Below are positions 13,790 through 19,431 of a stretch of DNA of 19,431 bases, piece after piece. The stretch's first letter is position 1; each line of letters begins with the position of its first letter. Source of the stretch: JBFWML01 sp050251635 (lineage in GTDB: Bacteria > Campylobacterota > Campylobacteria > Campylobacterales > SZUA-545); assembly GCA_050251635.1 (NCBI GenBank), contig JBFWML010000040.1, positions 1 through 19,431 of the forward strand, in the 5' to 3' direction. Below the pieces are notes generated by a model. The model was not told where the DNA came from. It did not search any database and saw nothing but the letters and a program-made list of their open reading frames with translations. The position numbers were made by a program, and so were the translations under genes.

Positions 13790-14059
13790 ATGAGCGAGAT
13801 CAAAGTACCGCACAAGCGCGAAATCGAAGGCGTTGTCGTTAGCAAAAGCGGCGACAAGAGCGCAAAGATCCGCGTAGAGCGCCGGGTGATGCACCCCCGC
13901 TACCATAAATTCGTAAAACGTTTTAACAACTATCAGGTACACGACGAGAAGAACGAGCTTCAAATTGGTGACAAAGTGGTGGCCGTTGAGTGCCGCCCGC
14001 TCTCCAAAAACAAGAGCTTCCGCCTGAAGTCCTATATCCGTGCTGAGGTGGTTTCATGA
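13790..14059 (+). CDS. rpsQ: 30S ribosomal protein S17
   Basis: An 89-residue S17, a primary 16S rRNA-binding OB-fold protein. It contains KREIEGVVVSKSGDKSAKIR and the family signature IGDKVVAVECRPLSKNKSFR, and ends ...EVVS. The stop overlaps rplN as ATGA (14056-14059). AAGGGAGAG before the ATG serves as the ribosome-binding site. Confidence 0.97.
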   Translation: MSEIKVPHKREIEGVVVSKSGDKSAKIRVERRVMHPRYHKFVKRFNNYQVHDEKNELQIGDKVVAVECRPLSKNKSFRLKSYIRAEVVS

Positions 14060-14424
14060 TCCAGAGTTTTACCCGCCTGAACGTCGCTGACAACAGCGGC
14101 GCCAAAGAGATCATGTGCATCAAGGTGCTGGGTGGCTCCAAGCGCCGCTACGCCACCTTGGGCGACGTGATTGTGGCATCCGTAAAAAAGGCCGTTCCCA
14201 ACGGAAAGGTCAAAAAAGGCCAAGTGATCAAAGCGGTCATCGTGCGCACAGCCAAAGAGGTTCAGCGCGAAAACGGGTCTTTGATCCGTTTTGACGATAA
14301 CGCGGCAGTGATCATCGACAACAAGCGCGAGCCGGTCGGCACCCGCATCTTCGGCCCCGTAGGCCGCGAAGTGCGCTATGCCAACTTCATGAAGATCGTC
14401 TCGCTCGCCCCGGAGGTGCTCTAA
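14056..14424 (+). CDS. rplN: 50S ribosomal protein L14
   Basis: A 122-residue L14, exact family length, which forms an intersubunit bridge. It begins MIQSFTRLNVADNSGAKEIM and carries the signature AVIVRTAKEVQRENGSLIRF then DDNAAVIID. It ends KIVSLAPEVL, as in most bacteria. Both ends overlap neighbours: ATGA with rpsQ and TAATG with rplX. In E. coli it heads the separate spc operon, but here there is no gap for a promoter. Confidence 0.98.
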   Translation: MIQSFTRLNVADNSGAKEIMCIKVLGGSKRRYATLGDVIVASVKKAVPNGKVKKGQVIKAVIVRTAKEVQRENGSLIRFDDNAAVIIDNKREPVGTRIFGPVGREVRYANFMKIVSLAPEVL

Positions 14425-14657
14425 TGGCAGCGAAACTGAAAATCAAAAAAGGCGACAAGGTGATGGTGATCGCCGGTGACGACAAGGGCAAAGAGAGCGA
14501 AGTGCTTCGCGTGATGCCCAAGTCCGATCAGGTCATCGTCAAGGGCTGCAAACTGGCTAAAAAAGCGGTTAAGCCCTCGGAGAAAAATAAAGAGGGCGGC
14601 TTTGTGACCAAAGAGATGCCCATTCACGTCTCCAACGTGAAGAAAGTTGAGGGCTGA
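14424..14657 (+). CDS. rplX: 50S ribosomal protein L24
   Basis: A 77-residue L24, an assembly initiator for the large subunit. The KOW motif is at the N-terminus (LKIKKGDKVMVIAGDDKGKE), followed by GFVTKEMPIHVSNVKKVEG, the family C-terminal stretch. At 77 residues it is shorter than the roughly 104 of E. coli, as is usual in Campylobacterota. One-base overlap with rplN and a 2-nt gap to rplE. Confidence 0.96.
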   Translation: MAAKLKIKKGDKVMVIAGDDKGKESEVLRVMPKSDQVIVKGCKLAKKAVKPSEKNKEGGFVTKEMPIHVSNVKKVEG

Positions 14658-14659
14658 GT

Positions 14660-15202
14660 ATGTTTCAACTGAAAACCAAGTATGAATCCCTCAAGCCTGC
14701 TCTGACCAAAGAGCTCGACGTTAAAAACGCCATGCTCCTGCCCAAGCTTGACAAGATCATTATCAGCGTGGGTTCGGGCGAAGGCTCTAAAGATGCGAAG
14801 CTGCTGCAGAACATCGCCGACACCATCAGCCTGATTGCCGGTCAAAAAGCGGTGATCACCAAGGCGAAAAAATCGGTTGCAACCTTCAAAATCCGTCAGG
14901 GCATGGATGTGGGTATCCGCGTCACCCTGCGCGGCAACCAGATGTACAACTTCCTTGAGAAGCTCATCGCCGTTGCCGGTCCCCGTATTAAGGACTTCCG
15001 CGGTTTTCCCCGCACCGGTTTTGACGGCCGCGGCAACTATAACTTCGGTTTGAACGAGCAGCTGATCTTCCCCGAAGTCAACTATGACGACATCGTGAAG
15101 ATCCACGGGATGAACATTACGGTTGTCACCACGGCAAGCGACGACAAGGCGGCATTCCTGCTCCTTGAAAAACTCGGCTTCCCGTTCGTAAAGAAGGTTT
15201 GA
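14660..15202 (+). CDS. rplE: 50S ribosomal protein L5
   Basis: A 180-residue L5 that contacts 5S rRNA and the P-site tRNA. It has the family patterns KLDKIIISVGSGEGSKDAKL, ITKAKKSVATFKIRQGMDVG with IRVTLRG, and RIKDFRGFPRTGFDGRGNYN, ending in a phylum-typical GFPFVKKV. One base separates it from rpsZ. Confidence 0.97.
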   Translation: MFQLKTKYESLKPALTKELDVKNAMLLPKLDKIIISVGSGEGSKDAKLLQNIADTISLIAGQKAVITKAKKSVATFKIRQGMDVGIRVTLRGNQMYNFLEKLIAVAGPRIKDFRGFPRTGFDGRGNYNFGLNEQLIFPEVNYDDIVKIHGMNITVVTTASDDKAAFLLLEKLGFPFVKKV

Positions 15203-15203
15203 T

Positions 15204-15389
15204 ATGGCGAAGAAATCTATGATCAATAAGGCTCTGCGCGAGCCTAAGTTCCAAGTGCGCGCCTACACCCGCTGCCAAATCTGCGGCCGTCCCAAGTCGG
15301 TCTACCGCGATTTCGGCATTTGCCGCGTTTGCCTTCGCAAGATGGCAAGCGAAGGCTTGCTGCCGGGCGTACGCAAAGCCAGCTGGTAA
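15204..15389 (+). CDS. rpsZ: 30S ribosomal protein S14, zinc-binding type Z
   Basis: A 61-residue S14 of the short zinc-ribbon type. The cysteines C24-x2-C27 and C40-x2-C43 (RCQICGRPK ... ICRVCLRK) are all present. The C-terminus GLLPGVRKASW is typical. Campylobacterota use this form, whereas Gammaproteobacteria have a roughly 100-residue cysteine-free S14, so it supports the taxonomic reading. It is needed late in 30S head assembly. No second, zinc-free copy is in the window. Confidence 0.97.
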   Translation: MAKKSMINKALREPKFQVRAYTRCQICGRPKSVYRDFGICRVCLRKMASEGLLPGVRKASW

Positions 15390-15401
15390 GAAGGAGAGAC
15401 C

Positions 15402-15794
15402 ATGAATGACGTGATCGCCGATTCCTTGACCCGCATCCGCAATGCTGCGATGCGCCGCCAAGAGGCTACCAAGCTGATCTATTCCAAAACGGTTGAGGCC
15501 ATCTTGAAGGTTCTTCAAGAAAAGGGCTATATCGAATCCTACAAAGCGGACGAGTCCGAAACCAAGCGTTTCATCGACGTATTTTTGAAATACGACGAGC
15601 GCGGCCGCAGCGTAATCAACGAAATCAAACGGATTTCCAAGCCCGGTCGCCGCATTTACCGCGCCGCCGGCGATATCAAAAAATTTAAAAACGGCTACGG
15701 CACCATCATCATCACCACCTCCAGAGGTGTGCTTAGTAACGACGAAGCGCACAACCTGAACGTGGGCGGTGAAGTGCTGTGCACCGTGTGGTAA
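15402..15794 (+). CDS. rpsH: 30S ribosomal protein S8
   Basis: A 130-residue S8, a primary 16S rRNA-binding protein that in E. coli also represses spc translation by binding mRNA near the rplE start. It opens MNDVIADSLTRIRNAAMRRQ and ends with the signature ISTSRGVLS-like TTSRGVLSNDEAHNLNVGGE then VLCTVW. The ribosome-binding site AAGGAGAG is the strongest in this part of the operon, in the 12-nt gap after rpsZ. Confidence 0.97.
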   Translation: MNDVIADSLTRIRNAAMRRQEATKLIYSKTVEAILKVLQEKGYIESYKADESETKRFIDVFLKYDERGRSVINEIKRISKPGRRIYRAAGDIKKFKNGYGTIIITTSRGVLSNDEAHNLNVGGEVLCTVW

Positions 15795-15803
15795 GGGGGC
15801 GTC

Positions 15804-16343
15804 ATGTCAAGAGTCGGTAAACTACCCGTCGTTCTCCCCAAGGGCGTCGAGGCGAAAGTTAATGGTTCTGTCATCGAGTTCAAGGGTGCTAAACACATCC
15901 GCGCGCTCGATACCCTCGGTCATGTAAACGTCAAGCTGGAAGAGGGCAAGCTGGTTTTCTCCCCCGTGGATGAAACGAAGCAGTCCAAAGCCTTCTGGGG
16001 CACCTACCGCGTGTTGGCTAACAACATCGCCACCGGCCTTTCGACCGGTTTCGAGCGCAAGCTTGAAATCACCGGCGTGGGTTACCGCGCCGCCGTCAAG
16101 GGCAACGTGCTCGAGCTTCTGCTGGGTTACTCCCACCCGATCAACTACGAAATCCCCAAGGATATCGAGATTGCGGTTGAGAAGAACGTTTCCATCTCCA
16201 TCAAGGGTGTGGATAAGCAGGTTGTCGGCCAAGTGGCTGCGGAGATCCGCGGCTTTAGACCACCCGAGCCTTACAAGGGCAAAGGTGTCCGCTACGCTGA
16301 CGAAGTTATCTTGAGAAAAGCCGGTAAAACGGCTAAGAAGTAA
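15804..16343 (+). CDS. rplF: 50S ribosomal protein L6
   Basis: A 179-residue L6 near the GTPase centre. It has the two-fold alpha/beta repeat: MSRVGKLPVVLPKGVEAKVN at the start, TGVGYRAAVKGNVLELLLGY in the second domain, and the C-terminal signature RPPEPYKGKGVRYADEVILR with tail KAGKTAKK. A GGGGG ribosome-binding site lies in the 9-nt gap after rpsH. Confidence 0.97.
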   Translation: MSRVGKLPVVLPKGVEAKVNGSVIEFKGAKHIRALDTLGHVNVKLEEGKLVFSPVDETKQSKAFWGTYRVLANNIATGLSTGFERKLEITGVGYRAAVKGNVLELLLGYSHPINYEIPKDIEIAVEKNVSISIKGVDKQVVGQVAAEIRGFRPPEPYKGKGVRYADEVILRKAGKTAKK

Positions 16344-16356
16344 GTAGGACGGGACT

Positions 16357-16713
16357 ATGACTGAGAAGATTCAAAAGAAAAAACTCGCTACCCGCCTCAA
16401 GCGCAAGAGCCGCATCCGCGGCCAGATCAGCGGTAGCGCCACCAAGCCCCGCGTGAGCGTATTCAAGTCCAACCGCTTCTTTTACGTCCAGGCGATCGAC
16501 GACGTAAAAGGGGTGACTTTGGCCGCCTTCGACGGCGCTAAAGCGGGCATTCGCTCCAACAAGGAAGGTGCCGCCAAGGCGGCCCAAGAGTTTGCCAAAG
16601 CCCTCAAGGCTCAAAAGATCGAAGAGATTGTCTTCGATCGTAACGGTTATCTCTATCACGGCGTAGTTGCGGCCTTTGCCGATGAGCTGCGCAACAACGC
16701 GATTAAATTCTAA
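16357..16713 (+). CDS. rplR: 50S ribosomal protein L18
   Basis: A 118-residue L18 that binds 5S rRNA. Basic N-terminal tail TEKIQKKKLATRLKRKSRIR, then PRVSVFKSNRFFYVQAIDD, and the closing signature FDRNGYLYHGVVAAFADELR with NNAIKF. 13 nt follow rplF, holding the weak ribosome-binding site GTAGGACGGG. Confidence 0.97.
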   Translation: MTEKIQKKKLATRLKRKSRIRGQISGSATKPRVSVFKSNRFFYVQAIDDVKGVTLAAFDGAKAGIRSNKEGAAKAAQEFAKALKAQKIEEIVFDRNGYLYHGVVAAFADELRNNAIKF

Positions 16714-16722
16714 GGCAGGCCT

Positions 16723-17181
16723 ATGCGACAAAGTGAACGAAGAGCGCTCGTACGCGAAGAGTTTGAAGAGGTCATCGTCAACATTGGCCGCGTAACGAAA
16801 GTGGTCAAGGGCGGTCGCCGCTTCCGCTTCAGTGCGTTGGTCGTTGTAGGTGACAAGAAGGGCCACGTCGGTTACGGCGTGGGTAAAGCCAAGGAAATTC
16901 CCGATGCGGTTCGCAAAGCGGTGGATGACGCCTTTAAGAACATGGTGTTTGTGGATCTGAAAAAGACCACCATCGCCCATGACGTACAGGCCAAGTTCAA
17001 CGCCAGCGTCGTACTGCTCAAGCCGGCGGCCGAAGGTACCGGTTTGATCGCAGGCGGCGCGGTTCGCCCCGTGTTGGAACTGGCGGGCGTTAAGGATATC
17101 CTGACCAAATCGCTGCGCTCTAACAACGCAGCCAACGTGGTCCGGGCTACCTGCCTCGCCCTTGAACAGCTCAAGAAGTAA
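16723..17181 (+). CDS. rpsE: 30S ribosomal protein S5
   Basis: A 152-residue S5 involved in accuracy and mRNA helicase activity. Double-stranded RNA-binding-like signature VVKGGRRFRFSALVVVGDKK then GHVGYGVGKAKEIPDAVRKA. The C-terminal fold has PAAEGTGLIAGGAVRPVLEL and AGVKDILTKSLRSNNAANVV. After it comes a 9-nt gap to rplO; the rpmD gene (L30) that lies here in many bacteria is absent. Confidence 0.97.
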   Translation: MRQSERRALVREEFEEVIVNIGRVTKVVKGGRRFRFSALVVVGDKKGHVGYGVGKAKEIPDAVRKAVDDAFKNMVFVDLKKTTIAHDVQAKFNASVVLLKPAAEGTGLIAGGAVRPVLELAGVKDILTKSLRSNNAANVVRATCLALEQLKK

Positions 17182-17190
17182 GGAAGCGCC

Positions 17191-17586
17191 ATGTTGGATA
17201 ATCTGACCCCCGCACCGGGTTCAACCCACAGCAAAAAGCGCGTCGGCCGCGGCCAGGGCAGCGGTCTGGGCAAAACCTCAGGCCGGGGCCACAAGGGCCA
17301 GCACGCCCGCACCGGCAGCAAGAGCAAGATCGGTTTTGAAGGCGGCCAGCAGCCCCTTTACCGCCGTCTGCCCAAAGTCGGTTTCACCTCGCACATCGAG
17401 AAGCCCTTCGCCATCAGCATCGACAGCTTTCCCGCCGTCAAAGAGCTGGGCGAAATCACCCTCGATGCGCTTAAGGCGGCGCGCCTTGCACCCAAGTCCG
17501 CGAAGCGCGTTAAGCTGATCGGCGAAGGTGCCAGCGGTCTGCGCGCGAAGATCAAAGACGAACTCGTCACCACTTCGGGCAAGTAA
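17191..17586 (+). CDS. rplO: 50S ribosomal protein L15
   Basis: A 131-residue L15 that binds many 23S helices late in assembly. The Gly/Arg-rich N-terminal extension is GRGQGSGLGKTSGRGHKGQH followed by ARTGSKSKIGFEGGQQPLYR. The globular part ends RVKLIGEGASGLRAKIKDEL then VTTSGK, with a short C-terminus. Precedes secY by 5 nt. Confidence 0.96.
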   Translation: MLDNLTPAPGSTHSKKRVGRGQGSGLGKTSGRGHKGQHARTGSKSKIGFEGGQQPLYRRLPKVGFTSHIEKPFAISIDSFPAVKELGEITLDALKAARLAPKSAKRVKLIGEGASGLRAKIKDELVTTSGK

Positions 17587-17591
17587 GCACG

Positions 17592-18854
17592 ATGGACAAA
17601 ACACTCATTACCCGAATTTTCGTCACCCTGGGTTTCCTGCTGGTGTACCGCGTGTTGGCCTATGTGCCGACGCCGGGCGTAGATGTCGAGGTCGTCAAGG
17701 CGTTTTTTGATCAAAACGCCGGCAACGCACTGGGCCTTTACAACATGTTCAGCGGTAATGCGGTGGAGCGTCTAAGTATCATTTCGTTGGGGATTATGCC
17801 CTACATCACCGCAGCCATTATTATGGAACTGCTTGCGGCAACTTTTCCCGAACTGGGCAAGTTGAAAAAAGAGCGCGACGGGATGCAGAAATATATGCAG
17901 ATCGTCCGCTATATGACCGTAGGCATTACGCTGGTTCAAGCCGTTGGCGTTGCGATCGGTCTAAACAGCCTGACCGGGCCCGATGGCCGCAGCGCCATTA
18001 TGATGGATATGAACAGCTTTATCGCGTTGGCAGCCGTCTCCATGCTGGCAGGGACCATGCTGTTGATGTGGATCGGCGAACAGATCACCCAGCGCGGCAT
18101 CGGCAACGGCATCAGTCTGATCATCTTCGGCGGTATCGTCGCGGGTATTCCTTCGGCAATCGGCGGGACAATCAGTCTGGTCAACAGCGGTGAGATGAAC
18201 TTCCTCGTTCTGCTGGCGATTCTGGCCATTATTCTGGTCACGGTCGGCGCCATTATTTATGTGGAGTTGGCTGAGCGCCGCATTCCGGTCTCCTATTCCC
18301 GCAAGGTGATGATGGAGAGCCAGAACAAGCGCGTGATGAACTACATTCCCATTAAAATCAATCTCGCAGGCGTGATTCCTCCGATTTTTGCCTCGGCGAT
18401 TTTGATGTTCCCCGTGACGATTTTGCAGGCAAGCACCAATGAGTATGTCATTTGGCTCAACGACCTGCTCAATCCCAACGGTTACGCCTTTAACGTCCTG
18501 ACCTTCTTTTTCGTGATCTTCTTTGCGTACTTCTACGCGTCGATCGTCTTTAATCCTAAGGACATCGCCGAAAATCTCAAAAAGCAGGGCGGCTTTATTC
18601 CCGGCGTTCGCCCCGGCGTACACTCCTCGGACTATCTGAGCGAGATCGCCAGCCGTCTGACCTTGACCGGCGCTATTTATCTGGCGCTGGTTTCCACGCT
18701 TCCGTGGATGCTGGTTAAAGGCATGGGTGTTCCTTTCTACTTCGGCGGCACGGCGGTGCTGATCGTCGTGCAGGTGGCGCTGGACACCATGCGCAAGATT
18801 GAGGCCCAGATCTACATGAGCCGCTATCAGACCCTAAGCGCAGTCGGCCTCTAA
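17592..18854 (+). CDS. secY: Preprotein translocase subunit SecY
   Basis: A 420-residue inner-membrane channel protein with about ten transmembrane helices. Signatures are ISLGIMPYITAAIIMELLAA (TM2 region), WIGEQITQRGIGNGISLIIF (TM4 to TM5) and the cytoplasmic loop AERRIPVSYSRKVMME. TM7 onward includes INLAGVIPPIFASAILMFPV, and the C-terminal loop has FIPGVRPGVHSSDYL. It forms the SecYEG pore used by the SRP and SecA routes. The start ATG 17592 has only a weak ribosome-binding site, so it may depend on coupling to rplO. Two bases separate it from map. Confidence 0.98.
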   Translation: MDKTLITRIFVTLGFLLVYRVLAYVPTPGVDVEVVKAFFDQNAGNALGLYNMFSGNAVERLSIISLGIMPYITAAIIMELLAATFPELGKLKKERDGMQKYMQIVRYMTVGITLVQAVGVAIGLNSLTGPDGRSAIMMDMNSFIALAAVSMLAGTMLLMWIGEQITQRGIGNGISLIIFGGIVAGIPSAIGGTISLVNSGEMNFLVLLAILAIILVTVGAIIYVELAERRIPVSYSRKVMMESQNKRVMNYIPIKINLAGVIPPIFASAILMFPVTILQASTNEYVIWLNDLLNPNGYAFNVLTFFFVIFFAYFYASIVFNPKDIAENLKKQGGFIPGVRPGVHSSDYLSEIASRLTLTGAIYLALVSTLPWMLVKGMGVPFYFGGTAVLIVVQVALDTMRKIEAQIYMSRYQTLSAVGL

Positions 18855-18856
18855 GC

Positions 18857-19431
18857 ATGGCGATTGCGCTGCGGACCAAAACCGAGCTGGCGGGGCTTCG
18901 CGCCGCCAACCGGTTGGTTGCGCAGACCCTTGATCATCTAAAATCGTTGGTCAAACCCGGCGCTACGACGCGCCAGCTTTCCGAAGCGGCAGAGGCTTTT
19001 ATCGTTTCCAACGGTGGCCGATGCTCCTTTAAAGGGCTTTACGAACCCCCCTTTCCCGGCGCCATTTGCACCTCGGTCAACGGGGTGATTATCCATGGCA
19101 CGCCCGATGACGTTCCCTTGGTTGAGGGCGACATCGTGGGTCTGGATGTCGGCGTCGAGCTGGAGGGTTGGTACGGAGATGCGGCGGTTACCCTGCCGGT
19201 CGGCACGGTAAGCGATGAGAACGCCCGCTTGATCGAAGCGGCCCGATCGGTCCTTTTGGACTCTATCGCGAAAATCAGAAGCGGCATGCGCTTTAAAGAG
19301 CTTAGCCGTATTCTCGAGGAGGCCATCACCTCCCGCGGTTATGTGCCTTTAAGGGGGTATTGCGGACATGGTATCGGACGCAAACCCCACGAAGAACCCT
19401 CGATTCTCAATTACGTAGAGGGAAGGCCCGA
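18857..19431 (+). CDS. map: Methionine aminopeptidase type I (partial, 3' end outside window)
   Basis: 191 codons of a type I MetAP, which removes N-terminal methionine co-translationally. Key sites visible are NGVIIHGTPDD with the substrate-side histidine, the metal-binding Asp residues in GLDVGVELEGWYGDAAVTLP, and GYCGHGIGRKPHEEPSILNY with the metal-binding histidine of GHGIG. The last two glutamate ligands lie past the edge. A position right after secY, usually followed by infA, is the Campylobacterota arrangement. Little Shine-Dalgarno is seen, so it is probably coupled to secY. Confidence 0.96.
   Translation, partial: MAIALRTKTELAGLRAANRLVAQTLDHLKSLVKPGATTRQLSEAAEAFIVSNGGRCSFKGLYEPPFPGAICTSVNGVIIHGTPDDVPLVEGDIVGLDVGVELEGWYGDAAVTLPVGTVSDENARLIEAARSVLLDSIAKIRSGMRFKELSRILEEAITSRGYVPLRGYCGHGIGRKPHEEPSILNYVEGRP

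Noticed and set aside
14040..14060. Separate spc operon promoter before rplN
   Set aside because: rpsQ and rplN overlap by four bases and no -35/-10 pair was found, so S10 and spc appear to be one operon.

Overview
The window is about 19.4 kb of moderately GC-rich bacterial DNA. It most likely comes from a Campylobacterota (Epsilonproteobacteria) chromosome. The evidence is the r-protein order, the short zinc-type S14 (rpsZ), the lack of rpmD between rpsE and rplO, map directly after secY, and an AAA ATPase plus rnhB divergent from rpsJ, as I recall from Helicobacter. The sensor kinase also carries the H-Q-W-K-Q-P-L H-box common in this phylum. The genus cannot be fixed from the sequence.

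Layout. (1) 1-527, minus: N-terminal half of a membrane sensor protein cut by the window edge, with a promoter so close to its ATG that the mRNA may be leaderless. (2) 528-1557: rplM-rpsI operon with a dyad at the predicted start site, a five-codon mini-ORF in the leader, and tandem hairpins after rpsI. (3) 1583-3531: an orphan SBP_bac_5 (Dpp/Opp-like) solute-binding protein, then a small stand-alone GGDEF-fold protein whose GGDEF motif has decayed to AGHFF. (4) 3528-5768, minus: a dCache-HAMP-PAS-HisKA-HATPase hybrid-free sensor kinase starting at TTG. (5) 5854-7410, plus: an outer-membrane porin and a tiny single-domain PstS-like periplasmic protein. (6) 7407-9019, minus: an AAA/DUF4143-type ATPase translationally coupled to rnhB. 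(7) 9083-18854: a clear sigma-70 promoter and the fused S10-spc operon, rpsJ to secY, tightly packed with 1-14 nt overlaps or short gaps. (8) 18857-end: 5' part of map.

Most of the window is housekeeping. The S10-spc genes make the ribosome, SecY inserts membrane proteins, and MetAP trims N-terminal methionine. The accessory block (1583-7410) is a set of periplasm-facing genes: a binding protein, a sensor kinase with two extracytoplasmic sensor folds, a porin and a PstS-like protein. They could form one sensing and uptake neighbourhood, but no permease or response regulator is present, so this is inference. No RNA genes, IS elements, CRISPR arrays or phage genes were seen, and no gene-free stretch exceeds 300 bases. 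The least ordinary signals are two candidate leaderless promoters with identical geometry, the dead GGDEF protein, mini-ORFs in both r-protein leaders, identical CTAA stop overlaps at two convergent junctions, and a strong excess of CGATCG in non-ribosomal genes.
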